From NCBI RefSeq assembly GCF_036699995.1, contig NZ_CP144906.1, positions 204,501-268,500 on the forward strand: a DNA stretch of 64,000 bases, written 5' to 3'. Positions 35,039 through 44,367 of this stretch are shown here, piece by piece (the stretch's first letter is position 1; each line of letters opens with the position of its first letter). The DNA is from Clostridium beijerinckii. Its GTDB lineage: Bacteria > Bacillota > Clostridia > Clostridiales > Clostridiaceae. The notes beneath the pieces are model-generated. The model saw only the letters and a list, made by a program, of their open reading frames with translations, did not search any database and had not been told where the DNA came from. The translations under genes were made by a program, and so were the position numbers.

Positions 35039-35875
35039 ATGAGAAGTTCACTAAAGTTTACTAACAAATTAAATATGTTATCTGAAATGGAATGTGAATC
35101 AACGTTTCAAATATTGGAATATGAGAATTTAGATGGAGCGACTGATGTTCAAACTGCTTTGGGACTTAATATAATGAAAAAGAGTGGGATAAAATTAAAA
35201 CAAGTGAGAATATTGCTAGAAGATAGTTCGGTAACACTTGAACCAGGCTCTTTGAGCTATATGAAAGGGAAGATTCAAATAACAAATAAATCAGGTGGGT
35301 TGTTGGGACTTGGCAAAAAGATAATATCAAGTAAACTAATAGGGGAAAGCATATTTAGGCCTACTTATAGTGGGACTGGGGAAATATTTTTAGAGCCTTC
35401 TTTCGGTCATTTTGCATTAATAGAACTAGAGGATGATGAAATAGTTGTGGGAGATAATATGTTCTATGCATGTGAAGAAGGTATAGAAATTGATGCAACA
35501 ATGCAAAAAAATGTATCATCAGCCTTTCTAGGGAATGAGGGGTTATATCAAACTAGGATAGAAGGTAGCGGAATAGTTGTTCTTAAGGTTCCAGTTCCAG
35601 AAAGTGAAATATTTAAATGTATATTAATTAACGATACTTTAAAGGTAGATGGAAACTTTGCTATCTTAAGGACAGGAAACATTGAATTCTCAGTGGAGAA
35701 ATCATCTAAATCAATTATAGGAACTGCAGTTAGTGGAGAAGGTATGGTTAATGTATATAGAGGTACTGGAGAAGTTTGGTTAGTACCTACAAAAAGCATA
35801 TACAAGGATTTAAATATTAAGGGATTGGACGCGATAAGTGGCATAAACCCAGAAAGTAATGTTGAAGATTTATGA
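35039..35875 (+). CDS. AIM24-family protein
   Basis: 278 residues of beta-rich sequence related to the AIM24/DUF124 family (SVTLEPGSLSYMKGKIQI, YSGTGEIFLEPSFGHFALIEL, GTGEVWLVPTKSIY). Its biochemical role is unknown; the yeast namesake is mitochondrial. The chain has no signal peptide. The ATG at 35039 has GGTAGGGG as a binding site, but everything more than 15 bases upstream is insertion element, so its original promoter has been separated. It may now be silent or read from the element. Confidence 0.8.
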   Translation: MRSSLKFTNKLNMLSEMECESTFQILEYENLDGATDVQTALGLNIMKKSGIKLKQVRILLEDSSVTLEPGSLSYMKGKIQITNKSGGLLGLGKKIISSKLIGESIFRPTYSGTGEIFLEPSFGHFALIELEDDEIVVGDNMFYACEEGIEIDATMQKNVSSAFLGNEGLYQTRIEGSGIVVLKVPVPESEIFKCILINDTLKVDGNFAILRTGNIEFSVEKSSKSIIGTAVSGEGMVNVYRGTGEVWLVPTKSIYKDLNIKGLDAISGINPESNVEDL

Positions 35876-35910
35876 TTAGAATATATAAATAGAGTATTAT
35901 AAATTTAATT

Positions 35911-35963
35911 AAAGAAGAAGTGTATTATAAATTTTATTTTATAATAAGCTTCTTCTTTGTTTT
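35911..35963 (+). terminator. Terminator after the AIM24 gene
   Basis: A 21-base arm at 35911-35931 pairs with 35938-35958 (19 of 21 positions; TG/AG mismatch in the middle) followed by GTTTT. Confidence 0.85.
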
Positions 35964-36073
35964 ATGAATTTTATGTAATTCATATTAATATATGCTTTGA
36001 TATATTAAAGTTGTAAAGTAAGCTTTAGATGGTTATAATTAAAGAGAAAATAAGTATTACAAGAGGTGATAAA

Positions 36074-36382
36074 GTGAGTTCTTTAGAGTCAAAGCTAAAA
36101 AGTAAAGAATTAGATTTATTTTTTAAATCAATTTTAGAACTTAAAAATATAGATGAATGTTATAAATTCTTTGAAGATGTAGCGACAATAAATGAAGTTA
36201 AATCATTAGCACAAAGATTACATGTAGCAAAGCTACTTAAAGGTAAAAAGACTTATTCAGAAATAGCTGAAATAACTGGCGCGAGTACTGCAACTATTAG
36301 TAGAGTTAATAGATGTTTAAATTATGGAAGTGATGGATATAATTTAGTTTTAGAAAGATTAAATGATGAAAATATAGACTAA
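36074..36382 (+). CDS. yerC: YerC/TrpR-like DNA-binding protein
   Basis: 102 residues from GTG 36074, preceded by AGAGGTGAT; an ATG at 36029 would add 15 residues upstream of that site. The Trp-repressor-like fold is visible: FFEDVATINEVKSLAQRLHV followed by the helix-turn-helix KTYSEIAEITGASTATISRV. The YerC/YecD family in Firmicutes is annotated as TrpR-related; it does not necessarily bind tryptophan. Monocistronic; 216 bases separate it from glmM. Confidence 0.85.
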   Translation: MSSLESKLKSKELDLFFKSILELKNIDECYKFFEDVATINEVKSLAQRLHVAKLLKGKKTYSEIAEITGASTATISRVNRCLNYGSDGYNLVLERLNDENID

Positions 36383-36598
36383 CATAGATGCTGATTCTAG
36401 AAATACTATTCTTATATGTAATTAATTGTAAAATAGTAATATTATAACAGAAAGAGAAGATTGTAAATACGTGTTAAAAATATTATACTATTTAAGGTAG
36501 GCACTGAAGAAATTACAAATAATATTATCCATTGTAGATGATTAAGTATATTATAGTAATTGAGTGACTATAACAGAATAAAAAAGTGAGGTAAAATT

Positions 36599-37945
36599 AT
36601 GGGTAGAATGTTTGGAACTGATGGCGTTAGAGGAGTTGCAAATACAGAATTAACAGCAAGAATTGCGTATGATCTTGGAAGAGCAGGAGCATATGTATTA
36701 ACAGAAGGAGCTCATAAGCCTAAAATATTAGTGGCAAAAGATACAAGAATATCAGGAGATATGTTAGAATCAGCATTAATAGCAGGAATACTATCAGTTG
36801 GAGCTGAAGCAATAGTGCTTGGAGTAGTACCTACACCAGCTGTTGCATACTTAACAAGAAAATATGGAGCAGATGCGGGTGTTATGATTTCTGCATCGCA
36901 TAATCCGGTAGAATATAATGGGATTAAGTTCTTTAACGATAAAGGGTACAAGCTTTCAGATGAATTGGAAGATGAGATTCAAAGAGTTATTGAAAGTGAT
37001 TTTGAAGAAGTTCCAAGTCCAACAGGCACAGATTTGGGAAGAGAGACAATTGAAGTGTCAGCATTAGATGATTATATAGAATTTGCTAAAAACACAATAC
37101 CTTATAGCTTGAAGGGATTAAAAATAGCATTAGATTGTGCCAATGGAGCTGCATATAAATCATCAGTAAAAGCGTTTAGAGAGCTAGGTGCTGATGTATT
37201 TGTAATTAATGACAATCCAGATGGAACAAACATAAATGAAAATTGTGGATCTACACATCCAGAAGAATTAATGGAATATGTAATTAAAAAGAAATGCGAT
37301 TTAGGTTTTGCCTTTGATGGAGATGCAGATAGATGCTTGGCTGTTGATGAAAAAGGTAATTTAATAAATGGTGATTTCATACTAATGTTATGTGCAAAAT
37401 ATTTAAAAGAACTTGGTAAGTTAAAAGATGATACATTAGTTGTAACTGTAATGAGTAATCTTGGATTAGATATTGCATGCAAAAATGAAAAAATAAACAT
37501 TATTAAGACTGCTGTTGGAGATAGATATGTTTTAGAAGAAATGGTTAAAAACAAATATGTCTTAGGTGGAGAACAATCAGGACATGTTATATTTTTAGAT
37601 TATAATTCAACTGGAGATGGATTAGTAACAGCGCTTCAAATTGCAGGGATAGTTAAGAAAAAGGAAAAAACATTATCTGAATTATGTTCAATAATGAAGG
37701 AATTACCACAAGTTTTAGCTAATGCAACAATACCAAATGATAAAAAAGATTTGTATTTGACAGATGATGAAATACAAAACGAAATAAGAAAGATAGAAGA
37801 AGCTTTAAATGGTGTTGGAAGAGTACTTATAAGACCATCTGGAACTGAACCGCTAGTAAGAGTAATGCTTGAAGGAGAAAATCAAGCTGAGATAGATGAA
37901 ATGGCTCATAATTTAGCAAATTTAATCGAGAAGAAATATAATTAA
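36599..37945 (+). CDS. glmM: Phosphoglucosamine mutase
   Basis: Isomerises glucosamine-6-phosphate to glucosamine-1-phosphate for UDP-GlcNAc and peptidoglycan synthesis. 448 residues. The phosphoserine loop is [14 protein letters not shown], the magnesium site AFDGDADRC and the C-terminal phosphate-binding loop [22 protein letters not shown]. GlmM is known to bind and inhibit CdaA; here it is separated from cdaA-cdaR by 11 kb including an insertion element. Confidence 0.97.
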   Translation: MGRMFGTDGVRGVANTELTARIAYDLGRAGAYVLTEGAHKPKILVAKDTRISGDMLESALIAGILSVGAEAIVLGVVPTPAVAYLTRKYGADAGVMISASHNPVEYNGIKFFNDKGYKLSDELEDEIQRVIESDFEEVPSPTGTDLGRETIEVSALDDYIEFAKNTIPYSLKGLKIALDCANGAAYKSSVKAFRELGADVFVINDNPDGTNINENCGSTHPEELMEYVIKKKCDLGFAFDGDADRCLAVDEKGNLINGDFILMLCAKYLKELGKLKDDTLVVTVMSNLGLDIACKNEKINIIKTAVGDRYVLEEMVKNKYVLGGEQSGHVIFLDYNSTGDGLVTALQIAGIVKKKEKTLSELCSIMKELPQVLANATIPNDKKDLYLTDDEIQNEIRKIEEALNGVGRVLIRPSGTEPLVRVMLEGENQAEIDEMAHNLANLIEKKYN

Positions 37946-37973
37946 TTAAATAAGGTATATATAACTTTGTTAA

Positions 37974-38004
37974 GAGGAACTCTATTAAATGAGTTCCTTT
38001 TTTG
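37974..38004 (+). terminator. Terminator after glmM
   Basis: AGGAACTC (37975-37982) pairs with GAGTTCCT (37991-37998) followed by six T residues. Confidence 0.9.
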
Positions 38005-38171
38005 TTTATCTATCTAAAATGGATAAAACTAATTTAAAATTGCTATAAGTTTATAAAATTGCTTGAAACTTTGCTTTTTACAGATAATTTTTTATGAATA
38101 ACAAATGAGCAATAAGGGGATAAATAGATTAATACATAAAATAATAATACGTTGATAAAGGAGGCATTTAT

Positions 38172-38597
38172 ATGGACAAAGAACCTTATAATGAATATCT
38201 AGTAGTGATGCCAACTGGTAACTGCAAGGGATTTAACGATATAGAAGGAGCAAAAGCATATATTAATATGTATTATGAATTACGTCTTGATGATGTTTTT
38301 CATAAGGATGGTTATAATGATGCTACTGAAATAGGTGGAGATGAATATAGGTACAACGTATTTACACAGTTAGGTGCCGAAGAGGGAGCTAAATGCGAGA
38401 TATATAAAACTGTGTCATTCATTGAAGAAATTAATAAAGAGTTAGTCTTTGAAGATGAAAAGGAAGAAATAATTTCAAAGTTATGTGAAGCAAAAATAAA
38501 TTTTAACATATATGAGTATAGTTTAGATACAGTTTTAGCAAACATTCAAGAAGTTGAATATATGGAGGATTATGGAACAAAGATTAGTAGAATGTAA
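38172..38597 (+). CDS. Hypothetical acidic protein
   Basis: 141 residues, not recognised. ATG 38172 has a strong AAAGGAGGC site, and the frame is well separated from neighbours, so it is likely real. The protein is acidic (many Asp and Glu, especially residues 80-100), has no signal peptide or membrane segment, and three cysteines (C18, C55, C104 approximately) without a metal pattern. A helical region around EEINKELVFEDEKEEIISKL may be a coiled segment. No operon partner: glmM ends 226 bases upstream and the T-box leader starts 230 bases downstream. Confidence 0.65.
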   Translation: MDKEPYNEYLVVMPTGNCKGFNDIEGAKAYINMYYELRLDDVFHKDGYNDATEIGGDEYRYNVFTQLGAEEGAKCEIYKTVSFIEEINKELVFEDEKEEIISKLCEAKINFNIYEYSLDTVLANIQEVEYMEDYGTKISRM

Positions 38598-38633
38598 TAC
38601 TCCAAATTAAAAAATCAATAAAAGCAAGCTTAT

Positions 38634-38652
38634 TTAAATTGTTAATTTAAAC
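38634..38652. other. Hairpin after the hypothetical gene
   Basis: TTTAAATT (38634-38641) pairs perfectly with AATTTAAA (38645-38652) around GTT; no T-run, AT only. Weak terminator at best. Confidence 0.35.
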
Positions 38653-38795
38653 TACTATAAAAATTGATATAATTAAATTAAGTCTTGGTGTATTGATATA
38701 TAGTTAAAAAAAAGCGTAAAAAAATAACAAATAGTTAATTTTCATATATTGTAAATATATAAAAAAATGATAATGGAAAATATATAATTAAAATG

Positions 38796-38824
38796 TTGAC
38801 AACAATAAAAACCGAGAGTACAAT
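38796..38824 (+). promoter_or_regulatory. Promoter of the ilv-leu operon
   Basis: TTGACA at 38796-38801, 17-bp spacer, TACAAT at 38819-38824. Transcription would start near 38831 and give a leader of about 307 nucleotides. Confidence 0.85.
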
Positions 38825-38830
38825 TTAGTC

Positions 38831-39113
38831 TAACAGGAAAATCAAATAGGTCCTTAAGCTATAAAATGCTGAGATGGAGAAAATTATTTAGTAGATAAGT
38901 TGCAGAGAGTCGATGGCTGGTGAGAATCGATACTTTAGCTCTATAATTATCACTCCTGAGCAGAATCCAGAAAGAGGAATAACCGTTCCTTGAGTAAAAG
39001 ATATCCGGTGTGCATCCGTTATATGCAAGGGTTTGTTAGAACCTAGTGATATTATGTAAGGCGGAATATTATCCCACTTCTTATGATTTATATCATTAAG
39101 GGTGGATTTTTTT
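38831..39113 (+). ncRNA. T-box leader (probable leucine specifier) of the ilv-leu operon
   Basis: Senses uncharged tRNA and lets transcription through. Stem I is clear: base GGAG/CTCC (38876-38879, 38953-38956), AATTAT/ATAATT, the AGTA turn motif, CAGAGAGTCGATGG and GGTGAGAATCGATA. The specifier loop contains CTC at 38939-38941, a Leu codon, fitting the genes controlled. A terminator is formed at 39071-39113 with seven T residues. The canonical 14-base T-box AGGGTGGNACCGCG is not found; AAGGCGGAATATTAT (39058-39072) occupies its expected place, so the antiterminator is divergent. Confidence 0.8.
39071..39113 (+). terminator. Leader terminator of the T-box
   Basis: ATCCCAC (39071-39077) pairs with GTGGAT (39102-39107) with one bulge, and ATGAT with ATCAT inside, followed by a T-run at 39107-39113. 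Last structure before the ilvH binding site. Confidence 0.75.
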
Positions 39114-39137
39114 AACCATTTTTAAGGGGGGAAGGCA

Positions 39138-39647
39138 ATGGAGAAGCATGTATTATCTGTCTTAGTAAAGAATTCATCTGGTGTTTTGAGTAGAGTAAGT
39201 GGATTGTTTTCAAGAAGAGGATACAATATCGATAGTTTAACTGTGGGTAGAACTGAAGATCCTTTGATTTCGAGAATGACAATTACACTTATGGGAGACG
39301 AGAATGTATTAGAACAGGTTAAAAAGCAATTAAACAAATTAGAAGATGTTATAAGGGTTATAAACTTTAAAGCTGATGACTCTGTTTATAGAGAATTAGT
39401 GCTAATTAAAGTAAAGGCAAATGCAGAAAACAGAGCAGCAATAAATGAAACTGTAAATATTTTTAGAAGCAAGATAATTGACCTGTCTACAGACACTTTA
39501 ACGATAGAATTAACTGGGGATGAAAATAAAATATCAGCATTAATAAACCTGATGGAGGAGTATGGAATAGAAGAATTGGTTAGAACAGGTGTGACAGCAC
39601 TACAAAGAGGGGAAAAAACTATAAGAAATTCCATTGAATCTTATTAA
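39138..39647 (+). CDS. ilvH: Acetolactate synthase small (regulatory) subunit
   Basis: Regulatory ACT-domain subunit giving valine feedback to acetolactate synthase. 169 residues; N-terminal ACT motif VLVKNSSGVLSRVSGLFSRR and YNIDSLTVGRTEDP, then a C-terminal ACT-like half. GGGGGGAAGG precedes the ATG. It is unusual in being the first gene of the operon, while its catalytic partner ilvB is the sixth, 5 kb downstream. Confidence 0.95.
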   Translation: MEKHVLSVLVKNSSGVLSRVSGLFSRRGYNIDSLTVGRTEDPLISRMTITLMGDENVLEQVKKQLNKLEDVIRVINFKADDSVYRELVLIKVKANAENRAAINETVNIFRSKIIDLSTDTLTIELTGDENKISALINLMEEYGIEELVRTGVTALQRGEKTIRNSIESY

Positions 39648-39712
39648 TGTATATTAAATAAAGATAATCTAAAAGCAATAAGGCAATAAAATGAAAAGGG
39701 GGATAATCATAT

Positions 39713-41308
39713 ATGGCTCAGAATCAGGTGAAAATATTTGATTCTACTCTAAGAGATGGAGCCCAAGGTCAAGGAATTTCATTTTCATTAGAAGATAAAA
39801 TTAAAATAGTAAAAGTTTTGGATGAGATTAAAGTTGATTACATTGAAGCTGGTAATCCAGGATCAAATCCGAAAGATATGGAATTCTTTAAAAGGCTTAA
39901 GGATGTGGAACTTAAGAACGCAAAGGTCGTAGCATTTGGATCTACACGAAGACCTAAAATTAACGTAGAAGATGACAAAAATCTAAAAGATTTACTGTCA
40001 TCAGGGGCAGACACAATTGTTGTATTTGGGAAGTCATGGGACTTTCAAGTAACAGATATTATAAAAACTTCTTTAAGTGAAAATGTAAATATGATAAAAG
40101 ACACAATTGAGTATTTGTGTGTTAAGGGGAAAGAAGTAATATTTGATGCAGAACATTTTTATGATGGATATAAAGCTAACAAAGAGTATGCGATGGCAAC
40201 TTTAAAGGCAGCAGAAGAAGCAGGGGCAAAAGTAGTTGTGCTATGTGACACTAATGGGGGAACTTTACCTCAAGAGATATATAACATAACTAAAAGCATA
40301 AAAGAAACAATGAAGGTTGAACTGGGAATTCATAGCCATGACGATATGGGGATGGCAGTTGCAAATTCGATTATGGCAGTGGAGGCAGGAGCGAGTCAGA
40401 TTCAAGGAACCTTTATTGGAATAGGAGAAAGATGCGGGAATGCTAATTTAAGCACAATAATACCTACATTAAAACTAAAGCTTGGATATAAAGTGTTAAA
40501 TGATAACGAGCTAGTAAATCTAACAAAAACATCTAGGTATATTGCTGAAATTTGTAATATCACATTATCAGATGAAGATCCATTTGTAGGAAATTCAGCG
40601 TTTGCTCATAAAGGTGGAATGCATATAGATGCAGTAACTAAATCACCAAAATCATATGAACATATAGAGCCAGAATTGGTAGGGAATAAGAGGCGCTTTT
40701 TAGTATCTGAGGTAAGTGGTAAAAGTACAATTTTACAGGAAATACAAAAGATATTTCCTAATATATCTAAGGATGATAAATCGGTTCAAAAAATTACAGA
40801 TAGATTGAAAGAACTAGAATATGATGGGTATCAATTTGAAGGAGCAGAAGGAACAGTTGAATTAGTTATAAGAAAAATTATTGGAAAGTACAAACCGTTC
40901 TTTAAATTGAATCATTTTAAGATCATTGGTGAACAACCCTATGGATCAGAGGATTTCTCATCAACAGCAGTAATAAATATTACAGTTGATGGACAAAATG
41001 AGATGACAGCAGCAGAAGGGGAAGGACCTGTGAATGCTTTAGATAAGGCTATTAGGAAAGCACTAGAAGTTTTTTATCCGGAATTAAAACAGGCAAGATT
41101 AGTAGATTATAAAGTTAGGGTTTTGGATTCAGAAAGTGCTACTGAGGCAAAGGTAAGAGTATTAATTGAATCAACAGATGGGATTGAAAGTTGGAGTACT
41201 GTTGGGGTATCTCGGGATGTAATTCAAGCTAGTTGGATAGCTCTAGTGGATTCAATAGAATATAAATTAATAAAAGATATTGAAAGAAAAGTAAAAGCAT
41301 ATTTTTAA
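39713..41308 (+). CDS. cimA: (R)-citramalate synthase (LeuA-family, CimA type)
   Basis: Condenses acetyl-CoA and pyruvate to citramalate, starting isoleucine synthesis without threonine deaminase. 531 residues, the length of the CimA group rather than of short LeuA. DRE-TIM metallolyase motifs are FDSTLRDGAQGQG at the N-terminus and GIHSHDDMGMAVANS for metal ligands; the C-terminal regulatory domain begins near residue 400 (YGSEDFSSTAVINI). 2-isopropylmalate synthase is the alternative; assignment rests on the DSTLRDGAQGQG start and EAGNPGSNPKD. AAAAGGGGGAT precedes the ATG. Confidence 0.85.
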   Translation: MAQNQVKIFDSTLRDGAQGQGISFSLEDKIKIVKVLDEIKVDYIEAGNPGSNPKDMEFFKRLKDVELKNAKVVAFGSTRRPKINVEDDKNLKDLLSSGADTIVVFGKSWDFQVTDIIKTSLSENVNMIKDTIEYLCVKGKEVIFDAEHFYDGYKANKEYAMATLKAAEEAGAKVVVLCDTNGGTLPQEIYNITKSIKETMKVELGIHSHDDMGMAVANSIMAVEAGASQIQGTFIGIGERCGNANLSTIIPTLKLKLGYKVLNDNELVNLTKTSRYIAEICNITLSDEDPFVGNSAFAHKGGMHIDAVTKSPKSYEHIEPELVGNKRRFLVSEVSGKSTILQEIQKIFPNISKDDKSVQKITDRLKELEYDGYQFEGAEGTVELVIRKIIGKYKPFFKLNHFKIIGEQPYGSEDFSSTAVINITVDGQNEMTAAEGEGPVNALDKAIRKALEVFYPELKQARLVDYKVRVLDSESATEAKVRVLIESTDGIESWSTVGVSRDVIQASWIALVDSIEYKLIKDIERKVKAYF

Positions 41309-41321
41309 GGGGGACTAAAAC

Positions 41322-42581
41322 ATGGGAATGACAATGACTCAAAAAATCTTAGCAGCACATGCGGGATTGGAAGCTGTAAAAGCTGGACAATTAATTGAAG
41401 CAAATCTTGATTTAGTATTAGGAAATGATATTACAACTCCAGTAGCTGTAAATGAATTTAAGAAATTTGGAACAGATAAAGTATTTAGCAAAAGCCAAAT
41501 TGCTATAGTACCAGATCACTTTACTCCTAACAAAGATATAAAGGCAGCAGAACAAGTTAAATATATTAGAGAATTTGCTCAAAATATGGAGATAGAAAAT
41601 TTCTTTGAAGTTGGAGAAATGGGAATTGAACATTGCCTACTTCCTGAAAAAGGACTAGTTGTTGCTGGAGATGTTGTTATAGGAGCTGATTCACATACAT
41701 GTACTTATGGAGCACTTGGGGCTTTTTCAACAGGAATAGGATCAACTGATATGGCAGCTGGTATGGCTACAGGAAAGTGTTGGTTTAAGGTACCATCTGC
41801 TTTAAAATTCGTACTTAAGAATAAACCAGCAAAATGGGTAAGTGGTAAGGATATAATCTTACACATAATCGGAATGATTGGTGTTGACGGTGCTCTATAT
41901 AAATCAATGGAATTTGTAGGTGATGGCTTACAATATCTTTCAATGGATGATAGATTTACAATGGCAAATATGGCAATAGAGGCTGGTGGAAAGAATGGAA
42001 TTTTCCCAGTTGATGATAAAACTGAAGAATATTTAAAAGGTCATGCTTCTAGAGAATGGAAGGTTTATGAAGCTGACGAAGATGCAGAATATGATAAAGT
42101 ATTTGAAATTGATTTAAGTGAATTAAGACCAACAGTTTCATTTCCTCACTTACCAGACAATACAAGAACAATTGATAATACTGGCGATGTAGCTATTGAT
42201 CAGGTTGTAATTGGATCATGCACAAATGGTAGAATTTCAGATTTAAGAATAGCTAGAGATATCTTAAAAGGAAAGAAAGTTAAAAAGGGTATCAGATGTA
42301 TAGTTATCCCTGGAACTCAAAAAATTTATTTACAAGCAATAAAAGAAGGAATAGTTACTGACTTGGTAGAGGCTGGAGCAGCATTTTCAACACCGACTTG
42401 TGGACCATGTTTAGGTGGACATATGGGAATCTTAGCTAAAGGTGAAAGATGTGTATCTACAACAAACAGAAATTTTGTAGGAAGAATGGGGCATGTTGAG
42501 TCAGAAGTATATCTAGCAAGTCCAGCAGTGGCAGCAGCGTCTGCTCTAACTGGAAAAATAACTGATCCTGAATTAGTGTAG
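41322..42581 (+). CDS. leuC: 3-isopropylmalate dehydratase large subunit
   Basis: Aconitase-family large chain that isomerises 2- and 3-isopropylmalate, and citramalate in this pathway. 419 residues, the shorter archaeal/clostridial LeuC type. The [4Fe-4S] cysteines are in [13 protein letters not shown] and [31 protein letters not shown] binds substrate. AAGGGGGA lies before the ATG and 13 bases separate it from cimA; leuD follows after 13 bases. Confidence 0.95.
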   Translation: MGMTMTQKILAAHAGLEAVKAGQLIEANLDLVLGNDITTPVAVNEFKKFGTDKVFSKSQIAIVPDHFTPNKDIKAAEQVKYIREFAQNMEIENFFEVGEMGIEHCLLPEKGLVVAGDVVIGADSHTCTYGALGAFSTGIGSTDMAAGMATGKCWFKVPSALKFVLKNKPAKWVSGKDIILHIIGMIGVDGALYKSMEFVGDGLQYLSMDDRFTMANMAIEAGGKNGIFPVDDKTEEYLKGHASREWKVYEADEDAEYDKVFEIDLSELRPTVSFPHLPDNTRTIDNTGDVAIDQVVIGSCTNGRISDLRIARDILKGKKVKKGIRCIVIPGTQKIYLQAIKEGIVTDLVEAGAAFSTPTCGPCLGGHMGILAKGERCVSTTNRNFVGRMGHVESEVYLASPAVAAASALTGKITDPELV

Positions 42582-42594
42582 GAGGTATTTAGTA

Positions 42595-43080
42595 ATGAGC
42601 GTAAAAGGTAAAGTATTCAAATATGGTGATAATGTAGATACAGACGTAATAATTCCAGCAAGATATTTAAACACTTCGGATGCTAAAGAACTTGCTGCAC
42701 ATTGTATGGAAGATATAGATGTGGATTTCGTTAAAAATGTAAAGAGTGGGGATATAATTGTTGCAAATAAGAATTTTGGATGTGGTTCTTCAAGAGAACA
42801 TGCACCTTTAGCAATTAAAACAGCAGGGGTTAGCTGCGTTATTGCATCAACTTTCGCAAGAATATTTTATAGAAATGCAATCAATATTGGGTTACCAATT
42901 TTAGAATGTGATGAAGCTGTAAAAAATATTGATGCAGGAGATGAATTAGAAGTTGATTTCTCAACAGGTCTTATTAAAAATTTAACTAAGAGCCAAGAGT
43001 ATCAAGGAGAAGCATTCCCTGAATTTATGCAAAAGATCATCGATAATGATGGATTGATTGGGTATATAAGAAATAGGTAG
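42595..43080 (+). CDS. leuD: 3-isopropylmalate dehydratase small subunit
   Basis: Small chain of the isomerase, 161 residues, with the substrate loop [13 protein letters not shown] and the initial [22 protein letters not shown] precedes the ATG. Pairs with LeuC. Confidence 0.96.
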   Translation: MSVKGKVFKYGDNVDTDVIIPARYLNTSDAKELAAHCMEDIDVDFVKNVKSGDIIVANKNFGCGSSREHAPLAIKTAGVSCVIASTFARIFYRNAINIGLPILECDEAVKNIDAGDELEVDFSTGLIKNLTKSQEYQGEAFPEFMQKIIDNDGLIGYIRNR

Positions 43081-43215
43081 AAAAATTTATTATTAAAAGA
43101 AAAATTAAATTAATATATTTTCATCAGATAAAGATACTAATAAATAGAATTAACAATTAAATTTTGATTAAAAAGCAATAAGAAATAGGTAATTATTAAG
43201 AGGGGGATTATCATA

Positions 43216-44298
43216 ATGAAATGTAATATAGCTGTAATACCAGGGGATGGAATTGGCCCAGAAGTGATAGATGAAACAATAAAAGTTTTAAAAGTTATTG
43301 GAGATAAATTTGGGCATAGATTTGAATATGAATATGTATTAGCAGGTGGATGTGCTATTGATAAAGAAGGAACTCCACTTCCAGAAGCAACTTTAGAAGC
43401 ATGTAAAAAAAGTGATGCAGTTCTACTTGGAGCTGTTGGAGGCCCTAAGTGGGATGATCCTACTGCTAAAATAAGACCAGAGCAAGCACTACTAGGATTA
43501 AGGGGTGCATTAAATCTTTATTGTAATTTAAGACCAGCAGTACTATATGCTCCATTAAAAAATGAATCACCACTTAAAGATAGCATTGTTAAAGATGGGA
43601 TAGATATCTGCATAGTTAGAGAATTAACAGGTGGAATTTACTTTGGAGAAAGAGGATTGGAAGAAGTAGATGGAGTAAAGAGTGCTTATGACACTGAAAG
43701 ATATAATGTAAATGAAATAACTAGAATTGCTAAAATAGGATTTGAAACAGCAATGAAAAGAAATAAGAAACTTACAAGTGTAGATAAAGCTAACATATTA
43801 GAAAGTTCTAGACTTTGGAGAAGTGTAGTTAACGAGATGGCTAAGGATTACCCAGAAGTGGAAGTGAATCACTTGTATGTAGATAATACTGCTATGCAGT
43901 TAGTAAAAGATCCAAATCAATTTGATGTAATTGTAACTTCAAATATATTTGGAGATATATTATCAGATGAAGCAAGTATGGTTACAGGTTCAATAGGTAT
44001 GTTACCTTCAGCATCTCTTGGTGAAGGAACCCTTGGAATGTATGAACCAATTCATGGAAGTGCTCCTGATATCGCAGGACAAGGAATTGCTAATCCGTTA
44101 GCAACTATTCTTTCAGCAGCAATGATGCTTAGGTATAGTTTTTCATTAGAGGAAGAAGCAAAATCTATTGAAAATGCAGTTTTAGAAGTTCTTGAAGATG
44201 GATATAGAACTGGAGATATAATGACTGAAGGTAAGAAGAAAGTTGGAACAATTGAAATGGGAAATCTAGTTCGCGAGAAATTAGAGGCAGCAAAATAG
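43216..44298 (+). CDS. leuB: 3-isopropylmalate dehydrogenase
   Basis: Oxidatively decarboxylates 3-isopropylmalate with NAD; also acts on methylmalate in the citramalate route. 360 residues; conserved [35 protein letters not shown] and the NAD/metal region [25 protein letters not shown] precedes the ATG. The 135-base AT-rich gap after leuD shows no promoter. Confidence 0.97.
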   Translation: MKCNIAVIPGDGIGPEVIDETIKVLKVIGDKFGHRFEYEYVLAGGCAIDKEGTPLPEATLEACKKSDAVLLGAVGGPKWDDPTAKIRPEQALLGLRGALNLYCNLRPAVLYAPLKNESPLKDSIVKDGIDICIVRELTGGIYFGERGLEEVDGVKSAYDTERYNVNEITRIAKIGFETAMKRNKKLTSVDKANILESSRLWRSVVNEMAKDYPEVEVNHLYVDNTAMQLVKDPNQFDVIVTSNIFGDILSDEASMVTGSIGMLPSASLGEGTLGMYEPIHGSAPDIAGQGIANPLATILSAAMMLRYSFSLEEEAKSIENAVLEVLEDGYRTGDIMTEGKKKVGTIEMGNLVREKLEAAK

Positions 44299-44367
44299 AA
44301 TCTAAATCAATTTATACATTGTTAGTTATCAAACAGAGATCATTTTATAAGCAAAGGAGTGAATAAA

